Positions 23,150 to 31,166 of a stretch of 36,170 nucleotides of DNA are shown here, in pieces. The translations under genes and the position numbers were made by a program. This DNA is from Chryseobacterium sp. 36-9 (GTDB lineage Bacteria > Bacteroidota > Bacteroidia > Flavobacteriales > Weeksellaceae), in contig MKVE01000037.1 of the NCBI GenBank assembly GCA_001898785.1, forward strand, positions 1 through 36,170, given 5' to 3'. A model generated the notes under the pieces. It did not search any database. It worked only from the letters and a program-made list of their open reading frames with translations, and was not told the origin of the DNA. Positions within the stretch are counted from its first letter, which is position 1. The number at the start of each line of letters is the position of its first letter.

Positions 23150-23833
23150 ATGAAAATCCTTCACATAGAAACCTCGTCCAAAAACTGTTCTGTTGCCATT
23201 TCTGATGGTGAAAATCTGCTTTGCCTTTGCGAGGAAGTTTCCGATAATTATAAACAATCCGAAAGTCTTCATAGTTTTGTAGAATGGGCGTTGGAAGGCG
23301 CAGAGATTTCTCTGAAAGACCTGGATGCGATTTCTCTCGGAAAAGGTCCGGGTTCTTACACAGGACTCAGAATTGGAGCGGCTTCTGCGAAAGGATTTTG
23401 TTATGGACTTAAGCTGCCGCTGATTGCCGTTAATTCTTTGGATTCTATGGTTGAAGAATTTGTTAATCAAGGGTTTGAATTGATCATTCCTTTGATTGAT
23501 GCCAGAAGAATGGAGGTTTACACCGCAATTTTTGATGGAAAATCCGGCGAAATGATTTCTGAAACCGAAGCTAAGATTCTCGATGAAACTTCTTTTTCAG
23601 AATTGACTTACAAGAAAGTTTTATTCATCGGAGACGGTGCAAAAAAAGCACAAGAAATTTTCAATCTTCCGAATGCAGAATTTAAGTTTGATATTTATCC
23701 ATCAGCAAAAGGATTGATTAAAAAATCTGTTGAGAAATTTGATCAAAAGGACTTTGAAAATGTCGCTTATTTTGAACCTTTTTACCTGAAAGATTTTCAG
23801 GGAGTTAAAAAGGCTGACAGGATTAAGAAGTAA
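23150..23833 (+). CDS. tsaB: tRNA threonylcarbamoyladenosine biosynthesis protein TsaB
   Basis: 227 aa. An ASKHA-fold, inactive paralogue of TsaD that acts as a scaffold in the TsaB-TsaD-TsaE complex making t6A37 in ANN-decoding tRNAs. Typical pieces are ILHIETSSKNCSVAI, ESLHSFVEWAL, ISLGKGPGSYTGLRIGAASAKGFCYG and DARRMEVYTAIF. Length is normal for the family. Its stop lies only 4 nt from the stop of the convergent sugar dehydrogenase, with no hairpin between, so the two transcripts probably overlap. Confidence 0.96.
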   Translation: MKILHIETSSKNCSVAISDGENLLCLCEEVSDNYKQSESLHSFVEWALEGAEISLKDLDAISLGKGPGSYTGLRIGAASAKGFCYGLKLPLIAVNSLDSMVEEFVNQGFELIIPLIDARRMEVYTAIFDGKSGEMISETEAKILDETSFSELTYKKVLFIGDGAKKAQEIFNLPNAEFKFDIYPSAKGLIKKSVEKFDQKDFENVAYFEPFYLKDFQGVKKADRIKK

Positions 23834-23837
23834 TAAT

Positions 23838-25037
23838 TTATTTCTTAGAAATCCGATACAATTTACCGCTGTCGGTAATTGCATACAGATTTCCGTCTTT
23901 TCCGTCAAAAACATCACGGAATCTCTCGTGCTGATCTTCTAGGAGTCGTTCTTCACCAACAACTTTGTTGTTTTCGAGAATGATTCTGTTGATTTTTTCT
24001 CCGCTTAGACAAGCGATAAAAAGATTGTTTTTCCATTCCTGGATATTTCCGGTATAGAAAGTGATTCCGCTTGGTGAGATTACTGGATCCCAATAATAGA
24101 CCGGTTGTTCCAAGCCTTCTTTTTTCGTCAATCCATTATTGATTTTTTCCCCGGAATATTCGATTCCATAAGTTATCTTTGCCCAACCGTAGTTTTTTCC
24201 GGCTTTGATGAGGTTGATTTCGTCGCCACCTCTTGGTCCCATTTCTGTTTCCCAAAGTTCTCCGGTTTCCGGATGAATCGCAATTCCCTGCGGATTTCTA
24301 TGGCCATACGAATAGATCTCAGGCTGCGCTTTAGAATTTCCGATGAAAGGATTCCCTGCTGCCGGTTTTCCATTTTTATCAATTTTAATAATTTTTCCTA
24401 AATAAGCTTTTAAATCCTGAGCCAACGGACGCGTTTCCAGATCTGATCTTTCACCTGTGCTTACAAAAAGATTCCCGGATTTGTCAAATGCCAATCGGCT
24501 GCCGTAGTGTAACCGTCCGTCATAAGATGGCGTTGCCCGGAATATTACTATTGGATTTACAATTTTATTTCCTGATAATAATCCTTTCCCGACAGACGTT
24601 AGATTCCCTTTTTCATAAGGTTCTGAAAATGTCCAGTAGATAGTTTGATTATTTTCAAAATCAGGATCAATCACAATATCAAGTAGTCCTCCTTGTCCGC
24701 GACTATCTACTTTCGGGAGTCCGGTTATTTTTGTCACGGATTTACCGTCCGGTGAAACAAGATTTATGAAACCTGTTTTCTCTGTAACCAAGAAATTATG
24801 ATTTGGTAACTGTACAATTCCCCAAGGCTTTCCGAGGCTTTTGTTAATCACGTCTACGTTATACTCTGTCTGTGTTTTGTAACCCATTACTCTTGTTTGA
24901 CCAACAAATGCAGGTTTGTAATCCGAGTTTGGTTTTTCCTTTTCAACAGGCGGAAGATTTTTGATTGATTCTTTTTCCTGACAGGAAACTAAAATGGTTG
25001 AAAAACAAAATGCTGACAGAATAATGGATCTTAACAT
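23838..25037 (-). CDS. PQQ-dependent sugar (aldose) dehydrogenase, lipoprotein
   Basis: 399 aa. Lipoprotein signal ending LVSC (Cys19, then QEKES). The rest is a six-bladed propeller of the soluble glucose dehydrogenase/Asd family: GKPWGIVQLPNHNFLVTEKTG, DSRGQGGLLDIVIDPDF, LHYGSRLAFDKSGNLFVSTGER, YSYGHRNPQGIAIHPETGELWETEMGPRGGDEIN, GKNYGWAKITYG. Arg and His residues of RNPQG and GPRGGDE line the PQQ site in relatives. It would oxidise aldoses in the periplasm or on the outer membrane. No PQQ-synthesis gene is in the window, so the cofactor may be imported or made elsewhere. Confidence 0.93.
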   Translation of the reverse strand: MLRSIILSAFCFSTILVSCQEKESIKNLPPVEKEKPNSDYKPAFVGQTRVMGYKTQTEYNVDVINKSLGKPWGIVQLPNHNFLVTEKTGFINLVSPDGKSVTKITGLPKVDSRGQGGLLDIVIDPDFENNQTIYWTFSEPYEKGNLTSVGKGLLSGNKIVNPIVIFRATPSYDGRLHYGSRLAFDKSGNLFVSTGERSDLETRPLAQDLKAYLGKIIKIDKNGKPAAGNPFIGNSKAQPEIYSYGHRNPQGIAIHPETGELWETEMGPRGGDEINLIKAGKNYGWAKITYGIEYSGEKINNGLTKKEGLEQPVYYWDPVISPSGITFYTGNIQEWKNNLFIACLSGEKINRIILENNKVVGEERLLEDQHERFRDVFDGKDGNLYAITDSGKLYRISKK

Positions 25038-25082
25038 AACAGAAATTTTCTCTAACGAATGGAAAAATAATGCCAGTAAAAT

Positions 25083-25112
25083 TTGTTAGCTTGAATTTTA
25101 ATTCTACATTTG
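25083..25112 (+). promoter_or_regulatory. Full Bacteroidota promoter TTG-N19-TACATTTG
   Basis: TTG at 25083-25085, exactly 19 nt, then TACATTTG at 25105-25112. This is the ideal Bacteroidota -33/-7 arrangement and the best promoter in the window. It drives the BlaI/M56 pair, and its -7 half lies inside the operator. Confidence 0.75.
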
Positions 25113-25134
25113 TAGAATTAATTTTATATTTGTA
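25099..25134. promoter_or_regulatory. BlaI-type operator, two sites
   Basis: Site 1 is a perfect dyad: TAATTCTACA (25099-25108), TT, TGTAGAATTA (25111-25120), containing the BlaI/MecI core TACA-nn-TGTA. Site 2, TATATT-TGTA (25125-25134), is a degenerate copy centred 20 bp away, about two helix turns, ending just before the ATG at 25137. Binding of the repressor would cover the -7 element and the translation start, so autorepression is expected. Confidence 0.8.
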
Positions 25135-25136
25135 GA

Positions 25137-25508
25137 ATGAAAGAACAAAAATTAACCGATGCAGAAATTGTTTTAATGGAGATTCTTTGGAAGAAAGAAA
25201 GGGTGTTTATGAAAGATATTCTTGAAGAATATGCGGAACCAAAACCTGCTGCAACAACTATTGCAACACTTCTCAAAAGAATGCAGAACAAAGATTTGAT
25301 AGGCTACAAAACTTATGGGAATTCAAGAGAATATTTTCCAAAAGTGAAAAAAGAAGATTATTTCCAGGAAGAAATGTCTTCTATGATTGACCGTTTTTTT
25401 AATAATTCTGTGAGCCAGTTTGCATCATTTTTCACTTCGAATGCAAAATTGTCTCAGAAGCAATTGAAAGAACTTCGGGACATTATTGACAAAGAAATAA
25501 CAGACTAA
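25137..25508 (+). CDS. BlaI/MecI/CopY-family transcriptional repressor
   Basis: 123 aa. Winged helix about residues 5-75 (LTDAEIVLMEILWKKERVFMKDILEEY, then ATTIATLLKRMQNKDLIGYKTYGNSREYFP), with a C-terminal dimerisation helix region (MIDRFFNNSVSQFASFF). Members of this family bind TACA-nn-TGTA dyads as dimers and are released when a partner M56 protease triggers cleavage. Such a dyad lies directly upstream, and the M56 partner starts 1 nt after this stop, so the pair is an autoregulated unit. Confidence 0.94.
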   Translation: MKEQKLTDAEIVLMEILWKKERVFMKDILEEYAEPKPAATTIATLLKRMQNKDLIGYKTYGNSREYFPKVKKEDYFQEEMSSMIDRFFNNSVSQFASFFTSNAKLSQKQLKELRDIIDKEITD

Positions 25509-25509
25509 A

Positions 25510-26859
25510 ATGTTAACCATTATTTTCAAAATAATCCTTTGTTCATCATTATTGATCGGGATTTATTATTTGGTTTTGCAAAAAGAAAAGATGTTCCGGT
25601 TCAACAGGTTTTATCTTTTGTTGGCTTTGGTTTTTTCTTATGTAATTCCGTTTGTAAAAATCAATCTTCCTGCGGTTTCTCAACAGAAGAAAGAATTGAT
25701 TTTTGACGAAATCCAAACACAACAATTGATTCAGACTACAACTCAAGCAACTGATTTTAATTGGATGAATTTGATTGTTTCAATTTGTATTTTGATATCA
25801 ATTGGTTTGATTATCAGAACTGTAATTTCAATTAGAAAAATTATTACTCTGAAAGGACAAGAGATTAATTATCAAAATCAAAAAGTAAAATTAGTTGAGA
25901 AAAATTTGCCTCCGTTCAGTTTCTGGAACAAAATCTATCTGAACAAAAGTTACTTCGAAAAAGGGCAAATCGATAACCGAATTTTTCAACACGAGAAAAC
26001 ACATATTGTTCAGAAACATTCTTGGGATATTCTGTTTTTACAACTTTTGAAAATTATTTCCTGGTTCAATCCAACCTTATATTTTTATAAAAAAGCAATT
26101 ACAGATAACCACGAGTTTTTGGCTGATGAAAGTATTATTCAACAAAAAAATAATGTGAAAGATTATCAGACATTAATTCTTTCAGAAATTCTCCAAACCC
26201 ATAATCTGAACCTGACACACCAATTCAATTACAATAACACCAAAAAACGATTTATTATGATGACCACAAAAAAATCAAAATTCGAAAAAGCAAAAAAACT
26301 GTTTGCTGTCTCTACTTTTGCCGGATTAAGTATTATGTTTATACAGAAAGTTTATGCTACGGAAGCTAAGCTTGAAGTCAAATCTAACATTCCTGAAATT
26401 ACTACAAATAATTTTGTAAAGCTTGACACAATTCCGAGTAAAAAAGCGACTCAAGCCAATATAAAAATCAAAGGAAAGAAAAATATTCCGCCTCCACCAC
26501 CTCCAACAGAGATGAAGGAAAATGAATTGCCGATTCCGCCACCGCCACCTCCAGCAAGAAATTTAGCTCCTGCGGAATTCCCCGAAGGATTGACTGCATT
26601 GAGAACGAATTTTATGAATGCCTTTGATTCATCATCTTTAAGTGGAAAAGGAACCCTGAAAAGCAACTTGTATATTTCCATCAATGAAAATGGAAAAACG
26701 ACTAATATAAAAGCAGACGGACCCAATTCAAATTTTAATAATGAAGCGATTAAAGCTCTCAAAGCTGTTATTCAAGATAAAGTGTGGAAACCAGCAACAG
26801 AAGACGGAAAATCCGCTGCAACTGTTTTTCAATTGCCGATAACCATGAAATTTGAATAA
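25510..26859 (+). CDS. M56 (BlaR1-like) metallopeptidase with C-terminal TonB-like domain
   Basis: 449 aa. Membrane helices at about 3-22, 33-50, 85-107 and 265-282. The zinc-protease motif HEKTH is at 161-165, with the third ligand probably Glu202 in NHEFLADE. After the last helix comes a proline-rich spacer with two runs of six Pro (around 327-350), then a TonB/energy-transducer-like domain (SNLYISINENGKTTNIKADGPN, NNEAIKALKAVIQDKVWKPA). The penicillin-binding sensor of true BlaR1 is absent. So the signal is not expected to be a beta-lactam; envelope state sensed through the TonB-like part is one idea. Terminator at 26871. Confidence 0.93.
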   Translation: MLTIIFKIILCSSLLIGIYYLVLQKEKMFRFNRFYLLLALVFSYVIPFVKINLPAVSQQKKELIFDEIQTQQLIQTTTQATDFNWMNLIVSICILISIGLIIRTVISIRKIITLKGQEINYQNQKVKLVEKNLPPFSFWNKIYLNKSYFEKGQIDNRIFQHEKTHIVQKHSWDILFLQLLKIISWFNPTLYFYKKAITDNHEFLADESIIQQKNNVKDYQTLILSEILQTHNLNLTHQFNYNNTKKRFIMMTTKKSKFEKAKKLFAVSTFAGLSIMFIQKVYATEAKLEVKSNIPEITTNNFVKLDTIPSKKATQANIKIKGKKNIPPPPPPTEMKENELPIPPPPPPARNLAPAEFPEGLTALRTNFMNAFDSSSLSGKGTLKSNLYISINENGKTTNIKADGPNSNFNNEAIKALKAVIQDKVWKPATEDGKSAATVFQLPITMKFE

Positions 26860-26870
26860 TAATTAATTCG

Positions 26871-26906
26871 AACCGTGTTGAAGTTTAAAACTTTGACACG
26901 GTTTTT
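26871..26906 (+). terminator. Terminator after the M56 gene
   Basis: AACCGTGT (26871-26878) pairs with ACACGGTT (26896-26903), with an inner AAGTTT/AAACTT stem and a T run (26902-26906). Confidence 0.8.
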
Positions 26907-26934
26907 GGTTTGTAGAAAACCACATATTATTTCG

Positions 26935-26942
26935 TAAATTTG
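26935..26942 (+). promoter_or_regulatory. -7 promoter element TAAATTTG for uvrB
   Basis: TAAATTTG ends 4 nt before the ATG at 26947; a TTG at 26910-26912 is 22 nt upstream. Another near-leaderless arrangement. Confidence 0.45.
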
Positions 26943-26946
26943 TTAG

Positions 26947-28938
26947 ATGCAATTCAAACTTCAATCAGAATATCAACCAACTGGAGATCAGCCTCAAGCG
27001 ATAGAAAAATTAGTAGAAGGAATCAACATTGGTGAGAAATATCAGACACTTCTCGGTGTTACTGGTTCCGGAAAGACCTTTACGGTTGCCAACGTTGTGC
27101 AGCGGGTTCAAAAGCCGACTTTGGTTCTGGCACACAACAAGACTTTAGCGGCTCAGCTTTTTATGGAGTTCAAGGAATTTTTTCCTGAAAATGCAGTTGA
27201 GTATTTTGTAAGTTACTACGATTATTATCAGCCCGAAGCTTTCATTGCCTCAACCAACACTTACATCGAAAAAGATCTGAGTATCAATGAAGAAGTTGAA
27301 AAACTGAGGTTGTCTGCTACTGCAAGTTTGCTCTCCGGAAGACGGGATGTTTTGATTGTGGCATCGGTTTCCTGTATCTATGGTATCGGAAATCCGACCG
27401 AATTTCATAAATCACTAATCACAATCGAAAAAAATGAAAAGTTATCCAGGACAAGATTACTTCATCAATTAGTTAGTGCCCTGTATTCCAGAGCTTTGAA
27501 TGAATTTCAGAGAGGAACATTCCGTGTTAAAGGTGATGTGATTGATATTTACCCGGCTTATGCAGATACAGCAATTAGGATTCAGTTTTTTGGAGATGAT
27601 GTAGAGAAGATTCAGAGCTTTGATCCTGTTTCCGGAAATGTGATTTCAAATTTTGACTTAATTAATATTTATCCTGCCAATCTTTTTGTAACGACGCCTG
27701 AAACGATGCAAAGTGCAATCCGTCAGATTCAGGATGACCTGGTAAAACAGGTTGATTTCTTTAGAGAAATCGAAAAACCTTTGGAAGCCAAACGTTTGGA
27801 AGAAAGAACAGAACTGGATTTGGAAATGATTCGGGAATTGGGTTATTGTTCAGGAATTGAGAATTATTCCCGTTATATGGATGGGCGTTTGCCAGGAACA
27901 AGGCCATTCTGTCTTTTGGACTATTTCCCGAAAGACTTCTTGATGGTGATTGACGAAAGCCACGTCACCATTCCTCAGGTTCATGCGATGTACGGCGGAG
28001 ACAGAAGCCGAAAAGAAGTTCTGGTGGAGCACGGGTTCCGATTACCTGCGGCTATGGACAACAGACCTTTGAAATTCAATGAATTTGAAGATATGCAGAA
28101 TCAGGTCATCTATGTTTCGGCGACACCTGCAGATTATGAACTGGAAAAAACAGGAGGAACTTACATCGAACAAATCATTCGTCCAACAGGACTTTTGGAT
28201 CCGATCATCGAAGTTCGTCCGACAATGAATCAAATTGATGATTTAATTGAAGAAATACACAAAAGAGTAGAATTGGACGAGAGAGTTTTGGTTACGACTT
28301 TGACCAAAAAAATGGCGGAAGAGCTTACGAAATATTTTACTAAAGTTGGAATCAGAACAAGATACATCCATTCTGATGTGGAGACTTTGGAAAGAATCCA
28401 GATCATGCAGGATTTGCGTTTGGGATTATTTGATGTTTTGGTTGGGGTTAATCTTTTAAGAGAAGGATTGGATTTGCCGGAAGTTTCATTGGTTGCCATT
28501 TTGGATGCTGATAAAGAAGGGATGTTACGTTCCAGAAGATCAATGATCCAAACAGTTGGTAGAGCAGCCAGGAATCTGAATGGACGTGCAATAATGTATG
28601 CTGATAAAATCACAAAATCTATGCAGGCGACTATCGATGAGACTAATTATCGTCGTGAAAAGCAGATGAGATATAATGAAGAACACGGCAAGGTTCCACA
28701 GGCATTGAACAAAAAAATCAGTGAAAATCTGGTCGGCAGAAGCAAAGATTTTCCAGACGAAAAATATACACACAAAGAGATTCTCCTGGAAGTTGCTGAA
28801 ACAAAAGCTAATTACGGAAGTGAAGATATTGAAAAAATCGTGGCTCAAAAACAAAAAGAAATGGAAACCGCAGCTAAGAATCTTGATTTTATAAAAGCCG
28901 CCAAATTGCGTGATGAGATTGCTGCTTTGAAAGGATAA
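26947..28938 (+). CDS. uvrB: Excinuclease ABC subunit UvrB
   Basis: 663 aa, the damage-verifying helicase-like subunit of nucleotide excision repair. Walker A GVTGSGKT at 37-44; the Tyr-rich beta-hairpin that grips damaged DNA at 91-100 (YYDYYQPEAF); helicase motif II as VIDESH; motif III as VSATP; motifs V and VI as GVNLLREGLDLPEV and QTVGRAARN. The C-terminal UVR motif that contacts UvrC is present (KEMETAAKNLDFIKAAKLRDEIAALK). Length is normal, and a strong terminator follows. Confidence 0.98.
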   Translation: MQFKLQSEYQPTGDQPQAIEKLVEGINIGEKYQTLLGVTGSGKTFTVANVVQRVQKPTLVLAHNKTLAAQLFMEFKEFFPENAVEYFVSYYDYYQPEAFIASTNTYIEKDLSINEEVEKLRLSATASLLSGRRDVLIVASVSCIYGIGNPTEFHKSLITIEKNEKLSRTRLLHQLVSALYSRALNEFQRGTFRVKGDVIDIYPAYADTAIRIQFFGDDVEKIQSFDPVSGNVISNFDLINIYPANLFVTTPETMQSAIRQIQDDLVKQVDFFREIEKPLEAKRLEERTELDLEMIRELGYCSGIENYSRYMDGRLPGTRPFCLLDYFPKDFLMVIDESHVTIPQVHAMYGGDRSRKEVLVEHGFRLPAAMDNRPLKFNEFEDMQNQVIYVSATPADYELEKTGGTYIEQIIRPTGLLDPIIEVRPTMNQIDDLIEEIHKRVELDERVLVTTLTKKMAEELTKYFTKVGIRTRYIHSDVETLERIQIMQDLRLGLFDVLVGVNLLREGLDLPEVSLVAILDADKEGMLRSRRSMIQTVGRAARNLNGRAIMYADKITKSMQATIDETNYRREKQMRYNEEHGKVPQALNKKISENLVGRSKDFPDEKYTHKEILLEVAETKANYGSEDIEKIVAQKQKEMETAAKNLDFIKAAKLRDEIAALKG

Positions 28939-28940
28939 AC

Positions 28941-28970
28941 AAAAAGTTGGAAAACAATTTCCAACTTTTT
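28941..28970. terminator. Bidirectional terminator after uvrB
   Basis: AAAAAGTTGGAAA (28941-28953), loop ACAA, TTTCCAACTTTTT (28958-28970). The stem is 13 bp and perfect, 5 nt before the convergent DUF3820 stop. Confidence 0.92.
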
Positions 28971-28974
28971 TAAT

Positions 28975-29238
28975 TTAAAATTTATAATTCTTCGTTTTAG
29001 ATTTTTGAAATTCCACTTTTCCACGAATCGGAATGAGTAAATCCATCAAACCATTCAGTTTGATCTCGTAGATTGTTGAGAGTTGCATCCCCAATTTTCC
29101 TTGTGGAAAGCCACCATTTCTCATAAACCATTCGAGATAAGAAATTGGCAGATCTGCCAAAATTGTTTCTTTATATTTTCCGAAAGGCATTTTGACTTCA
29201 CAAATTTCTTTCAGTATTTGCGGATTAATCCCTTCCAT
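28975..29238 (-). CDS. DUF3820 family protein
   Basis: 87 aa, soluble. MPFGKYKETILADLPISYLEWFMRNGGFPQGKLGMQL is the hallmark of DUF3820, a small domain also described as a putative quorum-sensing-regulated virulence factor and related to a module found beside exonucleases. Function unknown. It lies 3 nt after the AI-2E-type transporter gene and is probably the last gene of the minus-strand group beginning at 31096 or 31883. Confidence 0.9.
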   Translation of the reverse strand: MEGINPQILKEICEVKMPFGKYKETILADLPISYLEWFMRNGGFPQGKLGMQLSTIYEIKLNGLMDLLIPIRGKVEFQKSKTKNYKF

Positions 29239-29241
29239 TTT

Positions 29242-30333
29242 TTAAATAATAAGATCTGTTTTATTCTCAAGCTCATCATCATCTGCAGGGAGTTTCAGAG
29301 GCGGTGGTGTGTCGTCTTCAGAAAATTCATCGCGGTAAACCTGAATTAGCAATACTGTAATCGACATCAGGATCGGACCGAAAATCAATCCCATAAATCC
29401 GAAAATATTCATACCCATAATAATTCCAAAAACGGTAATCAAAGGATGGATATCTTCCAGTCGTTTCAGTAATGTAAATCTCAATAGATTATCCGTTAAG
29501 CCGACAATCACCAATCCGTAAATCAATATTCCAACACCTGCCCCGGTTTGTCCTTCTGCAATCATGAAAATTCCGACAGGAAGATAAACTATTGCTGCAC
29601 CAACGACTGGCAACATTGATGCTAATGCGGTTAATGCAAATAAAAGCATCGGGCTTGGCGCTCCGAAAATATAATAACCAATCAAAGCAACAATACCTTG
29701 TCCTAGCGCTACAACAGGAATACCAATGGCATTTGCCATGACAAGCTTTACAAACTTATCGCCCAGCATTTGTGTGTTAGCCCTTTTAAAAGGCATGGCT
29801 CTCGCTGCCATTCTTTCAAATAATCTGGCTTTTACAAACATAAAATACAGCACAAAATACATCGATATGACAACTGTAAAAGTATTAACCGTTGTACTCA
29901 GAGCTTTTGTAGAAAAGGTTCCGGCAAAGTTGGTAACCTTAGCAATGTTCTCTTTGCTGAGAATGTCAAACCCAACTTTCTGAAAAATAAACTGATGTAT
30001 TTTCTCCAGAAAAATATTAAATTTCTGCATATAAACCTGTGCATTTCCTAGTTTGGAAACCAATTGATCAACAGTGAAATAGACAGGTAAAATGAGAATA
30101 ATCAAGGAAGCGAGCATCAAAACGGTTGCGGATAACCAAGGCTTCCAGTTTTTCTCTTCGATCAGGTAGAAATTATACTTTCTGCAGATGATGTAAAGTG
30201 TAATTGCTCCGAGGAATGAAGGAATGAATAATGCCAGATTCCAGCAAATTAATCCAACAAAAACACAAATAAGAAGAATTAATGCGACCTGTTTGATAAC
30301 AACAGAATCTATTGGTTTACCGGAATCTGACAT
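29242..30333 (-). CDS. AI-2E family transporter (PerM/YdiK type)
   Basis: 363 aa, polytopic inner-membrane protein. Residues about 12-45 and 60-85 form the first helices (VALILLICVFVGLICWNLALF; SATVLMLASLIILILPVYF). A soluble helical segment follows (about 90-130), then the conserved C-terminal helix bundle (GIPVVALGQGIVALIGYYIFGAPSP, ASMLPVVGAAIVYLPVGIFM, DNLLRFTLLKRLEDIHPLITVFGIIMGMNIFGFMGLIFGPIL). The family includes exporters of AI-2 and sodium/proton antiporters, so the substrate is open. It follows the membrane protein at 30350 after 16 nt. Confidence 0.93.
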   Translation of the reverse strand: MSDSGKPIDSVVIKQVALILLICVFVGLICWNLALFIPSFLGAITLYIICRKYNFYLIEEKNWKPWLSATVLMLASLIILILPVYFTVDQLVSKLGNAQVYMQKFNIFLEKIHQFIFQKVGFDILSKENIAKVTNFAGTFSTKALSTTVNTFTVVISMYFVLYFMFVKARLFERMAARAMPFKRANTQMLGDKFVKLVMANAIGIPVVALGQGIVALIGYYIFGAPSPMLLFALTALASMLPVVGAAIVYLPVGIFMIAEGQTGAGVGILIYGLVIVGLTDNLLRFTLLKRLEDIHPLITVFGIIMGMNIFGFMGLIFGPILMSITVLLIQVYRDEFSEDDTPPPLKLPADDDELENKTDLII

Positions 30334-30349
30334 AGTTTATTTTGATTAA

Positions 30350-31096
30350 TTATTGTTCAATTTCTCTTGGCAATGCAACATAGGCACAATATGCCGAATA
30401 CATTGTAGAATAATAAAACATATAAGTAAATATTATACCAATACAACAAGCAACTACGCCCAAAGCAGAACATAGATAGGCTAGTAGATTGATTAATAAT
30501 AGATCGCCGTAATTGTTTTTAGCAATATCTATTGATTTTTTTAGGGCTTCAAAAGCAGAAGCATTTTGAAACAATAAAAAAGGAAAGCCAAGAAATAGAA
30601 AAGGCATTATAAAAATGGCAGGTATATAAAATAACCAAGAAGAAATACCGGCAGCAATGGCAAAAATTAATCCATATAAAGCAACGTTCAAAAAGTTTTG
30701 TTTAAATCCGATAAACAAATCAGAAAATTGAATCTGCTGGTTGAGGTTTTTCTTATGCGCCACAAAAATAGTTCCAACCACTAAAGGTGAAAACAAAAGA
30801 ATATTAAACAATGAAGCACCTCCGGCAAAAGTGAGAAAAGGCGTTCCTCTATAAAGATCTTTATACATATCTGCATCATATCCGCCTATAGAGCGAGAGT
30901 TTTGACTCATATCCATCATAGCTGCCCAAAGTCCTGTAATTGAAAATAAAACCGACATGCCGATAAAAAATATGATCCCGGCTATCAAAGGATATACAAA
31001 TGTACTTTTATAAATCTCGAAAGCGTGGGAGATGATACTTCCAGAGTCCCGGTTAGGAACTTTGCCAGTCATTTCAAATTCATTAAAATTTTCCAT
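30350..31096 (-). CDS. Polytopic membrane protein, paralogue of the next gene upstream
   Basis: 248 aa with about five or six membrane helices (YPLIAGIIFFIGMSVLFSITGLW; SLFNILLFSPLVVGTIFV; LYGLIFAIAAGISSWLFYIPAIFIMPFLFLGFPFLLF; LLAYLCSALGVVACCIGIIFTYMFYY). The short motif QFSDLFIGFKQNF matches AMSDLFAGFQGHYF in the neighbour at 31167, as do the following helices and a common plan. Proteins of this sort are annotated only as membrane proteins (glycerophosphodiester phosphodiesterase membrane-domain-like). No catalytic residues seen. Its own -7 element TAGATTTG lies at 31122-31129. Confidence 0.85.
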   Translation of the reverse strand: MENFNEFEMTGKVPNRDSGSIISHAFEIYKSTFVYPLIAGIIFFIGMSVLFSITGLWAAMMDMSQNSRSIGGYDADMYKDLYRGTPFLTFAGGASLFNILLFSPLVVGTIFVAHKKNLNQQIQFSDLFIGFKQNFLNVALYGLIFAIAAGISSWLFYIPAIFIMPFLFLGFPFLLFQNASAFEALKKSIDIAKNNYGDLLLINLLAYLCSALGVVACCIGIIFTYMFYYSTMYSAYCAYVALPREIEQ

Positions 31097-31121
31097 TGAG
31101 TTTATTTTTGTAGTTGATACT

Positions 31122-31129
31122 CAAATCTA
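31122..31129 (-). promoter_or_regulatory. -7 promoter element TAGATTTG
   Basis: The minus strand reads TAGATTTG (TAnnTTTG), 25 nt before the start at 31096. It lies in the 70-nt gap after the upstream membrane-protein gene, so the downstream three genes may have a separate promoter. Confidence 0.35.
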
Positions 31130-31166
31130 CACAAAAATTTTTTGAAATGGATGAACTCAGGAAAAA

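Noticed and set aside
22835-23470. 211-aa minus-strand frame
   Set aside because: It spans the antisense of the NTF2-like gene and tsaB, both well supported, and crosses their intergenic promoter.
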